Source: Hepsetus odoe (Eukaryota; Chordata; Actinopteri; Characiformes; Hepsetidae). Taken from it: a stretch of DNA of 64,000 nucleotides. Below, one piece after another: positions 13,224 through 24,058 of this stretch (positions are counted from its first letter, which is position 1; every line of letters starts with the position of its first letter). Position numbers and translations under genes: made by a program. The DNA lies in contig CM029384.1 of assembly GCA_017165825.1 (NCBI GenBank), positions 13,005,235 through 13,069,234 on the forward strand. The letters are read 5' to 3'. The notes under the pieces were generated by a model. That model was given only the letters and a program-made list of their open reading frames with translations. It was not told the origin of the DNA and searched no databases.

Positions 13224-16200
13224 ACCTACTATATTATGTATATATAATATACAATCTATATATAATATCTGACAATCACTGATATGAATCAGGCTATTTG
13301 TCAGCATATTTTTTATTAGTTTGAAAAGGTTATTTCTGATAGTTTTATACATCAGTAATAAGATTTTCACAATATTTTCATTTATATGTCATCTGTTACA
13401 GTAACATCCGCATCATCTACAGATGTTCATCTGAGATTAAGTAATCCATGCTGTCCGTCCTTTTTCCTCATCTATTCTAATGTTTTCCACAGAGCGCTGA
13501 AGCTGTGTGGATCAGGTGGGCCTCCCCATGTGAAGCTGATTGTTGAGTGGGAACACAGGATAAAAGACTGGTGAGTCAGTCCATTGTGTGTTTAATAATT
13601 TTCAGTCATAACTACAGAAAATAGTTCATGCACCCAGTCAACCCTCTGCAGACCATCAATGCTAATATTAATAAAATAAATTAAAAAATTTTTAAAAAGC
13701 TTTACTTGAAACAACTTTCTTACAGGTATTATCAAAAAAAAAGAGAAACAATCCAGACAACTGAAGGTTAGCAATATTAGAATAATAATTATTGCTCTCT
13801 TAACAAGGAGAAAATACTTTTATTGTAACAGATAATACAATGGGATCTGAGCATTGGTCTGAGTAAGAAAGGTTTTGCAACATGATGTACAACTTTAGTG
13901 TTTACATGTGGGAAAAATCACTTCAGATTAAATATATGAAGCAAAGGGCAGAGTTCCCCACAAAGCAGATTTCTGCTCATTTTAGTGCCATGAATTAGTA
14001 TTATTTTGCTTCTTAATTCAGTTGTGGAAATTATAAATTATATTGAATATCAAATTAAATATATATTTAAAAATATATTAAAGCAAATTTACCCACCAGT
14101 TTTCTGAACTGGGAATTGCAGTAGGGTGAATGAATGTATCAAAACCAGTTAGAAATAAATAGCAGGATGTTTGAAATGGTTTTAAAGGTATGTGCAACAG
14201 GATACTTGGTGTTTTTAAGTAAAGTCAAAAAAACATCTTAAAATGTAAGTTAGAAGCAGCCAAGGTCACACGTCAAAGACCACATTTATTTATAACTGTT
14301 TAAATCTCCTGATAGTTCAATAACACAAATAAGAATGTAATCCAGTTATTTATGAATATGATTTATTCACTCAACCTTTTACAGTTTATGACAGGCTAGG
14401 AGATACGATTTATTTTACTGGCATTGTTTAATACGTTTCTGTAATTGTTGTTGAGAGGCATTAGCGTGATGGATAAATCTTTATCCTGTGTGGGTGTGTT
14501 TAGTCTGTTTGGGAATATCCAGGAAGAGGTGGTGAAGGATTCAGAGAGCGTACGTACCCAGCAGCAACAGCACGTTCAACAGCACAACTGCACACTAGAC
14601 GAGTGCTTTCAGCTTTACACTAAAGAAGAGCAGGTAACTCGTACAGTTGCACAATCTGAAACACATATGTGACACTGAGTCAACTGATCTGGGTGTTGGT
14701 GGTAGGGTACTTGCCTATGGACCTATGGCTCAAGCGGTCCCAGGTTCGAATCCCACCTCTAGCACTACCACCACTGGGTCCCTGAGCAAGACTCTTAACC
14801 CTGAGTGTCTCCAGCAGGACTGTCCCTGTAATTAAGACATGGAAGTCGCTCTGGATAAGAGCGTCTGCTAAATGCCGCAAATGTAAATGTAATCTGTGGC
14901 TTTTCTCACTTGGCAGATGCTGTCAAGGTGAGCTATAAAGCTAGAGCAGAGTTTAATAAAAGGCTAGTCTGCTGTAACAAAGTCTAAAGACATGTTTTCT
15001 GTTAATTAGTTAATATGGCTGCTTGTCACGATCAGAATACTGATACAGAAGGTTTTTATCGATATTTCTGTGCGTTGGTGATTCAAAACTCATTGTAAAA
15101 TAAATATTAGCTTAGAGTAGCCTGGCTCAAAGCTTAAATATTAATGTTAACTTTAAGGTTCATATTGAGGAATTAATTGTTAAGGAAAAACATCAACATT
15201 ATTATTTCACAATGCATTTTCATTACTCAACAAATGGACATTACCCAAAACTAAGTCATGCCAAACATTAAAAACTATAAAAGAACTGAGCAGCAGCTCA
15301 TTCTTCAAACATGGTTAACATTGTGATCGTGATGCTCAAAGCATACAGAAGATTAGACGGTAATTCTAGCAAGTCCTTCTTGCTAACCACCTGGTCTGTC
15401 ATTGTATCAGTGCAATGAAAAATGATTCTTTGTCAAATGAAGGTGGGATTATTCCAATTGAGCAACCTTAGGGAATATTTTTTCGGGGAAGTGTAGCTGC
15501 ATATAGCAATAAGTTGCATTTGTAATCTCACATTGTGGCAGTAAAAGTAAAATAAGATGGACATGTTTTGAATCTGTGCTGAAAGTGGCGTTAAGGTAAC
15601 AAGAAATGCTCTCTGACTACAGAATGTTTATTTATGGGGGATGAAGGAGGTTTCCAGCTGAAGACTGGAAACGCAGCAATGAAATAGCATACAATGGAAA
15701 GCAACATATGAGATTTTGTAGCCTTGTCTTGAATGCGCTGACTGACTCTGTTTTCAAAACCCTCTGAATGGTTTTAAATTAAGTTTGTTAGAAACCTGGC
15801 CCTGCTTCAGGTTTTATCAGTCGAGTTAGCTCATTTTCATTAATTGCCCAGGCCTCTAGCACTATACCTGCCACCGAGGTCTTATTTTATCTCAAGAAGC
15901 AGTGGGCACAGAGTTTTACCAAGTTAATTATAAGTTACCCTAGCAAAAGCTTGCAACCCTCATCCAGAGACACATTTCATAACAAATTCCAGAACCAATT
16001 TCACTGTTTGGTCACACTGGCGTAAATGCATACATAAAATAATACAAATTTAAAATAACTTTCCCACCAATGTCTTAGTAGAGGTGTCCAAGGTGATAGT
16101 GTGTCTATGTTACAAAAAGCAACGATGCTATAACTAGCTTAACTAGTCTAGTAAATAATCTAATAATGATGAATCATTTTATTTAAAGTCATTTCAGAAA

Positions 16201-19200
16201 CTTCATGGAAAACATCCATGGAAAAATCACCAGAAAGATAAGCTGCTATTTTGGATTAGTACAATACCAGACTTTGGGTCACTGTCCATTTTGACTACAG
16301 TCTCAGTGTGCCCTCCTTTGCAAAGCAATGATGAATGAATCATTTGGTTTGGGTGGCTGCACACTTTCTATTATGTGTTCAAAAGTTCACCTGCCAAATT
16401 CAGCACGGCTTAAAATAATGAGCCTTAAATTCTAAAAAGTCAGAAGAGTCACTAAAGAGTCACTGAATCGTGAGTCCTGACTGCTGCCCTCAACCATCCA
16501 CCACATTATAAATTCAACCGAGTGATTTTGAGCAACACACCACTGACAAGAACCTGAGCAAGAACTGTGTGTCCCTTAAACTCCAGACACTGTTTTTAAA
16601 AATCCACAATGTATCTGGCAACCCATTTCATTTATTGGAGATCTCCTTTATGAAAGATCTCATTAAACTGAAAACGTAAGTAAGTCCAAAAAAGTATCTT
16701 TCTTGTACTTCTGCAAACTTCTGGTGGCTGCAAGTAGATCTGTATAGCACCACAGGTTATGTGAACAGACAATGACATGTACTTAAACTAACCTCTTTCC
16801 CCAACTTTCAATCTCCTTCTCGCACTTCACGCAGAATGGTCTAAAAGAAAACAAGCTTTGTGTTTACATAAAAGTTGAGGTATTTATTATCAATAGATGA
16901 TATCTGTCTCTAAGCAGTAGATCAAAAAAGATTCTGATGTTGAACAAGTTGCAAGTGCCAGCCTGCAGCAAGTGCTTTATTGCCTTTCCTTCAGCCCAAA
17001 AGCAGCTACAGAGGACTGGACATTTCTGCTGCTAGGATGTGAAGACAGTCGGGCTTCTTGGTGGGAATGTTTTGGGAGTTATGTTGTTAAATCCAAGTCC
17101 TTACAAGATTAATAATTTGAGGGAAAGTAGACATTCCCATCATATGTGGAAGCTCATTTTGAATTGTTTTCGATTGCTTGAGCAGTACTGGGCTTACTGT
17201 TGCTCACTCGGCATTCTCCACCTCATTTAATATACGATACTGTGTCTGGTCTGTATCGGATGAATGTACTTTGTTGTGTCTGTTTTGCGCTGTATGTTGT
17301 ACAGTCTGCACTTGTTTAGCCATATGGCATGTTTCCCTGTAGCACCATGGTCGGGCAGGGATGTTGTTTCATTTCACTGTGTATATGGTTGAAATGACAA
17401 TAAAGTCTACTTGATTTAAGTTTGGATCAATTTCAGCAACAATAATACCCCTTAATAAAGCCACATTCACACTACAAGTTTAGGTCACTACAAGATTAGT
17501 CACTTCTGATAAAACCTGAGCTACAAAATAAACTTACCCTAAATATAGTCAATCAGCCAAGCTTGCTTCTTCAGTTTTGCACCAAATTGTCAATGCTAAT
17601 GTAGATAATAGGTCATGGACATAACTTAGTGCTTGGGAATATGATTATATTAATGATCTTGGTAAATTGTTACTCTTTATTTTTCTATATTATGATGATC
17701 AGTAACCTGAGCAGCTGCAGGTTTCTTTACAAAGACAGCAAAACAAGTTTTACCATTTAACTGGTTTATTGCAGTGCTGTTGGTGAAGTTTTGTTAAAAC
17801 CATTTTATTTATAGTTTTTTTTGTGGCACTGTTGATTCCTTGTCTGGAAAAATAAGTATCATGATATATCATGTATCATCATTCCTTGTAGAATCACAAT
17901 ATTTTTCCCTTCTCGCCCATCCCTAACAAACATGTCACCAAAACCCTTATTAACAATAAAGAAGGATGCACTGAACACCAGATGTGCCAACCTACTAGTT
18001 TTGTTGTTTAAATGGAAAATTGTACAAACCTGCATCGTTTTTGTTCACGTTACATTTCCAAGCATCGGAAACATATCGATTTTTAATAGCAACGAAATCT
18101 AAAATGTCATTCACAATGTCAAGACATTGCATAGCACCATCTCCTGGTTAAAGTCCTTGAAGCCTAGATGCAGTCCTCATCTCTGAAGATTCATTCGTAT
18201 TTTATTTCTGCAAAAGTTGACTATCTGTCATGTTTTGATGTCAACTAATTTGTCTCACTCCTATTTCACCTAAGCTTTTTCTTTAGTCAGTGTTGGCTTT
18301 TTAATAGTTTTTTTAAATTAAAGTTTTTAGTTTCTTTTTTTTATTTTGGCATTTGAATGCATTTTTTAATGATCTTGAAACTATGCACAGTAAACCTTCA
18401 CTTCTTGCTCGGCTCTAATGTGAATATTCTTTGAGCATTTCTTATGTTCACCCAGCTGGCTCCTGACGATGCATGGAAATGCCCTCACTGCAAGCAGCTC
18501 CAGCAGGGCACAGTTCAAATGAGTCTGTGGACACTCCCTGACATCCTCATCCTCCATCTGAAGCGCTTCCGTCAAGTGGGGGAACGTAGGAATAAACTCT
18601 CCACACTTGTCCGGTTCCCTCTGACAGCACTGGATATGGCACCCCACATGGTGAAAAGAAACAACTTCTCCCGGCTCCCTCCCAGACAGAAACACCAGGC
18701 ACAAAGGGCTGAAACGGCACAGCATGCCCAGGACTTCCTGTACGATCTGTATGCTGTGTGTAACCACCATGGAGGCATGCATGGGGGTCACTACACAGGT
18801 ACACGATGATAATGTATTGACATATTTTAAATGGAAAGAAAAGCAGCAGCATAAATATTAAGTTCAGTTTGCTAAATGATCTAGAAGCAGACGCAGATAA
18901 TGTTCTGTGCATCTTTAAACCAGATGTTGTAAGACATACTTAAAAAGCAGTTTTAGTTATTAAGAGAAGGAACCAGGTACAAAAATAAGCTGAAAGAACA
19001 CTGACAAACAGAAAAACCTTTACAGACTTACATTCACCTACCTATTATTTTTGTTTTCATTGGCTCAATGCATATTAGATAGATAGAGCCTTTGTCATTG
19101 CAATCCACTCATAAGCATTTTACAATTATATAGTGAGAGATGCTGCATTGAGCATTATATAGCCACTGTATATATGATGAATATAGCTCGGTTTATCAAT

Positions 19201-19696
19201 ATTCTTCACACAGTAATAAAATACACAGTTGTGTATTAAAACACATAGCTTTTTAGTAGCTTGTTTCCGTGTTCAGCTGTGAATCAGATTCTCTAAATTT
19301 TTTTGCTTATTTTTTACTATTTTGTTGTAAGCACTTACCATCTTTTACTTCTGGTGGAACAGCATACTGCAGGAACTCTGTGGATGGCCAGTGGTATGGC
19401 TATGATGACAGCAATGTAGAGCCAGTGCCTGAAGGGGAGGTGTGCACACGCGGTGCTTATATCCTCTTTTACCAGAGGCGTGACAGCATCCCTCCGTGGT
19501 CAGCCAGCTGCTCTCTGAGAGGTTAGCACCTTCTGTACCTTGTACTTTGGCTTTAAACCATTTGGATGATGTTTAAATTTAAGTCATCTGAAAGTCTTTC
19601 ATTTACACACACTCAAAAGTTACTTACCTGAAATACATCTTTGTACCAAATATTGTACAGCCGAAAAAAGAAAACTGATTTCTGTTGCATCTGTTG

Positions 19697-19743
<47 letters not shown>

Positions 19744-21846
19744 TTAATAATAGTACAATTTAGGGCAGCGGTGGCCTAGTGGTTATGGAGTTGCCCCCAC
19801 ATCAGAAGATTGTGGGTTCGATTCCCTCACCACTAGGTTGCCCTGAGGTACCTTTGAGCAAGGTACCATCCCCGTCACTACTCCTCGGGCACTTTCAATA
19901 GCTGCCCACTGCTGCACATCTTTGCATGGGTTAAATGCAGAGGTCCAATTTTGCTCTGGTTCACTGTGTGCTCTGCTGTGACCTCGCAATGACAAGGGTT
20001 AAAAAATTAAAAAAATACAAATATAAAAATAAACAGTTTTGTGACAGTAACATCAGACATATTATTTATGTAAATTCTTCATCTCTGTAGGTATTCATAA
20101 ACAATATAACAAGAACTAAGTCAAATAAATCCAAATTAAAAGCTGTGGAAGGTATGAAAATGAAAGAATGCTTTAAACACAAACTAAAAATGACGCCTGC
20201 TGATTACTGGCACTTGATTTACCATGGTCTTATGAGCATTGCAGTTGGTTTTTACAGTTGTAACTGACTGAATTTTTTATGGAGTAAATTATTATACAGG
20301 GCTGTCTTTTCCCACAGGCTCTTGCACCCCCTCCACATCTAATCACTGGCTTACCCGTCTGACATCTCTGAAAGGGAAGAGTCAACTCTCTAGCCCAGCA
20401 AACAAGACCTCAAGCAGCTCTTCTGCACCCGAACCCCAAACACCAACCGTTTCCATCTTCCATGAGCAGCTTGCTAAAGAAGAATATGGTCAGTTATACC
20501 TTTGTGTGATACTACTGTATCTTTATCTAAGGCACAAAGTTAGCACATGCAGTATTTTGATGTTTTGATCTAAAAGGATTAGTTAAACTTTTGAAAAAAT
20601 ATTCCTTATGCCATAGTTTTCAAATAATTTAAGGAGCACTTGTGACATGTGAAATCTCTCCATTCTTCACATCCTAGATGGATTTGAGTCAAGACCATTT
20701 GTCCGGGGTACTCAGGGACGCAGTTTAAGCATGCGTTCACCCGGCAAGGGCAAAGAGAATCTGGGCAGAGTTCTTCCTCTGCGCTGGTCATTTGGTTCCA
20801 AGGACCACAGAAAACCCACTTCTTTCTCCCAGACCACCCCAACTCAGACTGGTGAGCTTGTGGAGTACCTGGAATCTGGACGGAGGCCACGATGCACTAA
20901 GGAACCCATTGTTACCCTAGTGGCAAGCCCAGCTCAAGTCAAAGCCCAAGTTCATGAAGGTGACTCACTTAGCTCTCCAAGTGGCAGCAGTAGCTTTAGT
21001 GGAGTGGAGCGAGGGAGCTGTCGTGGCTCAGACTCACCAAGAGTCCCTGAAGGCCAGAGCAGATCACTTCCCGAAAGAAGCACTCCTAATGATAACATGA
21101 AGGCACAAGATGAGGGCTTAGTGGCAAGGAGGACCACCAAAAGGAGCAGGCAAGAGCAGCAAGGAAAGACTCAAGATGCTCAGTCCAACCAAGGTTTCAC
21201 TACAGGCATGCAATCAGGGACTAGTGTAGGCTCTAATGTTACAGGCAGTGCACCTTCTAGTAGAGATTCCACTTTAAAGAGACTGTGGAGTCACTCAGCT
21301 GGAGCTACAAGAAATTCACATAATCATATCCAACCAGAGGAGGCAACTGGAAACAAGAGAGAAGCGGCAAGAGGCCAAGATGGTGTCCTGTCCTTCTTAA
21401 AGACAGCCACAATTAAAAAAGACTATTCAAAGGAAAGAAGTGGAAAAGAAGCAAGTCAAGGAAAAACCTTAACCAATAAAATCCCAGGCAAGCTTTCTAT
21501 GTCCAATGGAACACTGAGCGGGGTGGTTACACAGGAAAAGAAAGCCAATGGTGCTCACAGAAGCAGCAATGGGCAGCATGGTAGCAAGGCAATGCTTTGT
21601 GGAAGAGAGAACCATAATGGTTGTGCTAGTATAGCTGATATTAAAAGAGCACACAGCTCTTCTAGCATTCAAAGCAGGCTGGATTTGAGCCTCAGGAGGA
21701 CAGTGTCTCTCCAAAGGAATGGACCACTTGTGCCAACCCACAAGGCCCTTACTACAGATAGACCCTCCTTTGCTACTCTGCAGAGGACCAGATACAGCAC
21801 CACATCCTTAGGCAGACAGAGACCTGTGCCTGAATCCTGTTTCTGA
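1965..21846 (+). CDS. usp43: Ubiquitin-specific protease 43-like, C-terminal part (8 exons, 5' end outside window)
   Basis: Deubiquitinase of the USP (C19) family, a cysteine protease that removes ubiquitin from proteins. Joining 1965-2076, 9893-9996, 13493-13570, 14504-14633, 18456-18798, 19363-19521, 20318-20488 and 20678-21846 gives one open frame of 754 residues; every intron is GT-AG and every phase matches. Seen: second zinc-ribbon CxxC (CPHC, residues 150-153 of this fragment), LHLKRF box, catalytic-His box GGHYTAY (His253), and YDDS with the catalytic-type Asp270, 17 residues after the His as in USP7. After about residue 310 the protein is Ser/Thr/basic-rich with no domain I know, except a WSFGSK and ELVEYLES patch and the final PESCF, which resemble the end of human USP43. 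The catalytic Cys box and first CxxC must lie upstream. USP31 is the nearest alternative; the tail favours USP43. The number of fish paralogues cannot be judged here. Confidence 0.88.
2202..3190 (-). mobile_element. RTE-like APE-type LINE fragment (RT core and 3' end), decayed
   Basis: The - strand reads KLWETVVEARLRKE, QQYGFM and FADDIVI (RT core, 3190-2726), then after a gap the C-terminal block with RLRWFGHVQRR, GRPKRRFMDVV and a CGDP end (2624-2232), then the 3' tail with repeated aagaag (about 2202-2215). The finger/thumb part between these blocks is missing and occupied by SINE-like sequence. Such ORFs are abundant in fish; the clade name is from recall of family features. Confidence 0.85.
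2635..2712 (-). mobile_element. Family A SINE head fragment inside the LINE
   Basis: Antisense 'caacctattggtctgggat', 'caaacccatgacc' and 'ggccaccgctgct' match the tRNA-like head of family A. It lies exactly where the LINE has lost its middle. Confidence 0.75.
5034..5059. repeat. (TC)n microsatellite
   Basis: About 13 uninterrupted TC dinucleotides. Confidence 0.95.
5133..5680. mobile_element. Tc1-derived non-autonomous element with ~150-bp terminal inverted repeats
   Basis: The outer end cagtactgtgcaaaagttt (5133 on) is mirrored at 5680 downward; the inverted match continues through 'aggcaggtgtg', 'acaaagaatgctttc' and 'aaatcaaatcaatatttggtg' to about 5280 and 5525. TA flanks both ends (5131-5132 and 5681-5682), the Tc1/mariner target duplication. 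The 240-bp centre has no transposase ORF, so this is an internally deleted copy. Confidence 0.9.
6291..6516 (-). mobile_element. Family A SINE, near full length (type I 3' half)
   Basis: Antisense: 3' end 'agtgacattttttcattgtgag', 'ctctgcatttaactc' (reverse of the GGTTAAATGCAGAGG block), 'ggtaactcagggcaacctgc', ending at the head 'ggccaccactgc'. Confidence 0.88.
7897..8035 (+). mobile_element. Old tRNA-headed SINE-like fragment (family C)
   Basis: 'ggttagcactgttgtctcac', 'agcaagaag', a box-B-like 'ggttctattcccat' and 'ctcccacagtc..aaggcatgc' follow the order of a widespread teleost tRNA-derived SINE. Confidence 0.6.
9308..9471 (+). mobile_element. Family A SINE, type II 3' half, truncated
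   Basis: Head 'ggcctagtggttagggtgtt' with box-B 'ggggttcgaacc', the shared 'gccctgaggtgcccttgagc' block, then the alternative 3' half 'gggctggcgacctgtccagg' instead of the TTAAATGCAGAGG block. Confidence 0.87.
9893..9996 (+). CDS. usp43: usp43 exon B
   Basis: Acceptor ttgcag ending at 9892, donor gtaagc at 9997. Encodes 34 residues (NTRVLFKIRVVGG...) plus two bases of an Arg codon completed by exon C. It has no useful ORF of its own and was found by joining phases and by resemblance to the USP43 segment after the FGPPFL exon. Confidence 0.85.
10786..10882 (+). mobile_element. Family C SINE-like head fragment
   Basis: 'cacctcacagtgagaagttc', 'atgggttggatttccatgc' and 'gagttggcatgttctc' match the head order of the 7897 copy. 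The body expected next is replaced by the purine array. Confidence 0.55.
10883..11004. repeat. (GGGA)n/GGGAGTGA purine-only array
   Basis: About 120 bp of GGGA with interspersed GTGA and GGAG units. The + strand has strong G-run periodicity; the complement opens a Ser/Pro/Leu pseudo-frame. Confidence 0.95.
12783..12926 (+). mobile_element. Family A SINE, type II 3' half, 5'-truncated
   Basis: Begins in the shared 'aaggtgccgtccccgtc' block and continues through 'gggctggcgacctgtccagg' to 'gggacaagcgacag', then 'aatggg'. The tRNA-like head is absent. Confidence 0.85.
13161..13219. repeat. (AT)n microsatellite
   Basis: About 29 AT dinucleotides in the intron just upstream of exon C. Confidence 0.97.
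13493..13570 (+). CDS. usp43: usp43 exon C
   Basis: Acceptor ccacag ending at 13492, donor gtgagt at 13571. One base completes Arg, then 25 codons including GGPPHVKLIVEWE, a USP43-like motif, and two bases of a Cys codon. A second AG two bases downstream (13493-13494) would break the frame, which fixes the acceptor. Confidence 0.87.
13571..14503 (+). other. usp43: usp43 intron C-D
   Basis: AT-rich; no repeat or gene recognised. Confidence 0.75.
14504..14633 (+). CDS. usp43: usp43 exon D
   Basis: Acceptor tttag ending at 14503, donor gtaact at 14634. One base completes Cys, then 43 codons: a Gln/His-rich linker followed by NCTLDECFQLYTKEEQ, the segment just before the second zinc-ribbon CxxC in USP enzymes. 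Ends in phase 0. Confidence 0.88.
14690..14893 (+). mobile_element. Family B SINE with UnaL2-like tail
   Basis: tRNA-like head 'ggtagggtacttgcc', box-B 'caggttcgaatccc', then 'ccctgagcaagactctta', then the tail 'gtcgctctggataagagc', a stem of GCTCT/AGAGC with GGATA loop, and terminal 'aaatgtaaatgtaa'. The same loop is the recognition hairpin of the eel UnaL2 LINE and its SINE. Confidence 0.88.
17232..17415 (+). mobile_element. LINE 3'-end remnant (L2/Rex1-like)
   Basis: 'ttgtttcatttcactgtg', 'atggttgaaatgacaataaa' and the end 'ctacttgattt' match the common 3' terminus of teleost L2/Rex1-like LINEs. No ORF remains. Confidence 0.6.
18456..18798 (+). CDS. usp43: usp43 exon E (zinc-ribbon CxxC and catalytic His box)
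   Basis: Acceptor cccag ending at 18455, donor gtacac at 18799. 114 codons plus one base. Carries WKCPHC, SLWTLPDILILHLKRF, a basic insert, FLYDLYAVCNHHG and GGHYT with the catalytic His. This is the most diagnostic exon of the gene. Confidence 0.93.
18799..19362 (+). other. usp43: usp43 intron E-F
   Basis: AT-rich, no recognised feature. Confidence 0.7.
19363..19521 (+). CDS. usp43: usp43 exon F (catalytic Asp box)
   Basis: Acceptor aacag ending at 19362, donor gttagc at 19522. Completes the Ala codon of HYTAYCRN, then 52 codons: DGQWYGYDDSNVEP with the catalytic-type Asp, then GAYILFYQRRDSIPPWSAS, the last strand of the USP fold. Ends with one base of a Gly codon. Confidence 0.92.
19699..19743. 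repeat. (ATT)n microsatellite
   Basis: About 15 uninterrupted trinucleotides directly ahead of the SINE. Confidence 0.95.
19763..20001 (+). mobile_element. Family A SINE, full length, type I
   Basis: 'ggcagcggtggcctagtggt' head, box-B 'gggttcgattccc', 'gaggtacctttgagcaaggt', 'gggttaaatgcagaggtcc' and 'gacctcgcaatgacaagggt', followed by an A-rich tail. Confidence 0.92.
20318..20488 (+). CDS. usp43: usp43 exon G (start of tail)
   Basis: Acceptor cacag ending at 20317, donor gtcagt at 20489. Two bases complete Gly, then 56 codons rich in Ser/Thr/Pro, and one base of an Asp codon. Resembles the USP43 stretch beginning STSSSLSDHWL. Likely disordered. Confidence 0.84.
20678..21846 (+). CDS. usp43: usp43 last exon with stop codon
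   Basis: Acceptor cctag ending at 20677. Two bases complete Asp, then 388 codons to TGA at 21844-21846. Starts GFESRPFVRGTQGRSLSM, then LPLRWSFGSK and ELVEYLESGRRPR, then a 270-residue Ser/Lys/Gly-rich low-complexity region, then SLGRQRPVPESCF. The ends match USP43; the middle is not recognisable. The frame stays open through all 1.17 kb, which supports function. Confidence 0.9.
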
Positions 21847-22400
21847 TGCCTGGGTAGCCGAAGGCCAAGTGTATATGCATCTGTATCTGTGGTGCCTGTG
21901 TTTGTGTAGAACTAAGTTTAGAGAATCTGCCTCCACTACCAAGAAGATGGTAAGCTTTTGAGAGCACTTCCACATTCCACAGTCTATTCCTGAAAGAGAA
22001 TCCTGTGAAAATCTAGGATCAAATTAGTTGTAGTCCTAGCCGTGCACATAGGGCCAAGTTCTAGGTGCAAAGCAACTTTTGTCAGTAACAAGCAAGTACG
22101 TGCATGGCATTTTGAATATGCCTCCTGCCAACTGAACCCCAAAGCATATCATTTTAATTAGACACAAACGTGCTGTACAATGTTCATAAAGTGCTCCACT
22201 TAACAGACCTGACGAGTCAAGTAAAGACAGGCCTTATCTAACCACTCTTATTTCACCTCCAACATCCAGTCCCTTTGCTCTTTCAGAAATACACCCAGAC
22301 TAAATACTGAGACCAAACCAGTAATCCAAGACGAATTTTTAATTCTCTATGGCCAAGCACTTGATAATTCATGCCTCTCTGAATAAACAAGTTTTTCATA
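21847..22400 (+). other. usp43: usp43 3' UTR, probable minimum
   Basis: AT-rich non-coding DNA follows the stop. The first AATAAA on the + strand is at 22382-22387, 535 bases after the stop. Whether transcripts end there or continue further cannot be told from sequence. Confidence 0.4.
22382..22387 (+). terminator. usp43: Possible usp43 poly(A) signal
   Basis: AATAAA, 535 bases after the usp43 stop. No transcript evidence is available. Confidence 0.3.
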
Positions 22401-24058
22401 CACCCAGTCACACACAAAAATGGAGCACACACTGTAAGCATAATAACACCACTACAACAGCACTTTTCAGAACTTTTTAAAAACTTTTTCAACAAGGAAA
22501 TGGGTAAAATGTGTGCTTTTTTATGACCACCCTACAGCTCCAGAATTCACGACAGCACTACAGCATAAATAGATTTCCCTCAATGTTTGCCCAGTTAAAC
22601 AATGAAAAAGCTTCAGGATACAGGCTGCTCTCTTCATGGGACAAAGAAGCAGATCAGCAGAAACAGAACCACAATTAACATCTTAGTGCAATAGGTGGGG
22701 GTTTGATTGTAATGTGCATTTATGTAAGTGCCTTTTTTATGTTTTTTGAAAGAACATTGTTACTTTATTATGCACACTTACTGAAATGTTTTAATTGGCA
22801 TGCACAATTCTCAGTACTGTGGTTTAAACACACGACACACACTATGCACACACAGGATCATTAGCATAGTCCAAACATTAGACACAAATGAAACACAAGA
22901 CACAGCGTGCACATGTACTTTACTATACTAACATATTCACATCCCCGATCACGTGTCCTTATACTTGCATCATCTCTATTGTTGCTATGCAGATACAATC
23001 AAAGAGAGAGCAACTAATGTATAAATCATATTCCTTTCTGTGTTTTGTTCTGCTACCAATGTCAAAGCATCAGTCAGCCCTCAAGTGTTAACGGGCAGCA
23101 AATGGGCAAAACTCACTTAAGCAAACAGCATGCCTGTCGTGACAGTCATACCAAAACTTTGAATCACTAAAGGGAAAAAATATTAACTTTAATTGTGATT
23201 TTATTCCAAGTAACTTTGGATCTTTTCTATGGAATAGTTTTGTTATGAAATGCTCACTAATGTGTAAACGGCAGCTGTTGTTACAATGTGAATTTGATAT
23301 GAAAGCAATGTTGTGCTGTAGTCTAGTTAAGACTTTTATGAGATAGCTTTTGAACAATATTTGATTTCACATTTTCCCCCGTTACAAATGTACTGTTAAT
23401 GAAGTGTGAAACAGTAGAAATCCCCTGAAGCACCCTTTACTTATTATTCCATTCTGTTTTGAATTGAATGGAGAAGAATGTGGAGGGAAATGGCTTTTTA
23501 AAGAAAACCATTTCCAGCTAGGGAATATCATTTTGCAGGAGGAAGGAACTCAAGATATTTTGTTATCGGCTGATTTATAAAGCTACAGTTCCCTCTTTTT
23601 ATTGTTTTGGGCAGCAATGCAATTACTGGACATACATCCAGACATTTTTGAAACAACTCTATAGTGCATGAGTCCAAGTCACATCTGCCCTTAAGTGTTC
23701 TATTTGCTTATTAAACCCCAGCTTCATGTTGTCATGGTGAGCAGCTTTGACAACGAGGAAAGAAAATGCATTTAAACAACCAGCTGAGCCAGCAGTGCAG
23801 CTTAACTTTGCCTATTCAGACATACATGGTTTACCAGTCATAAATGTGCCATATAGCAAACATCCAGTGCTGATGTGTCTGTTGATACTCTTTCAGTCTT
23901 TTCAGTTCTTCTCTAAATGCTGTGCTAGCAAAAATGTTTGGCTCCCTTCTGTTTAGTATTTGGGTCATTTTAAGCAAAGTTGTACATGGCCCAAATACTT
24001 TAGTCATCCATTGCTATTTTTTCCATAAATCAGGGAATGGAAGCAAGAACAGAGCTGC
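22401..24058. other. Intergenic, no recognised feature
   Basis: AT-rich, no SINE or LINE identified. It could include an extended usp43 3' UTR. Confidence 0.5.

Larger units (their letters stand above)
9997..13492 (+). other. usp43: usp43 intron B-C (3.5 kb)
   Basis: Contains the purine array, a SINE-like fragment, a truncated family A SINE and an (AT)n tract, listed separately. 10000-10780 and 11005-12780 show nothing else recognisable. Confidence 0.7.
14634..18455 (+). other. usp43: usp43 intron D-E (3.8 kb)
   Basis: Holds the family B SINE and a LINE 3' remnant. 14900-17230 and 17415-18455 show nothing further that I can support. Confidence 0.7.
19522..20317 (+). other. usp43: usp43 intron F-G
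   Basis: Contains the (ATT)n tract and a full family A SINE; otherwise nothing seen. Confidence 0.75.

Noticed and set aside
18381..18912. ORFs of 121-136 codons on the - strand
   Set aside because: Antisense shadows of usp43 exon E.
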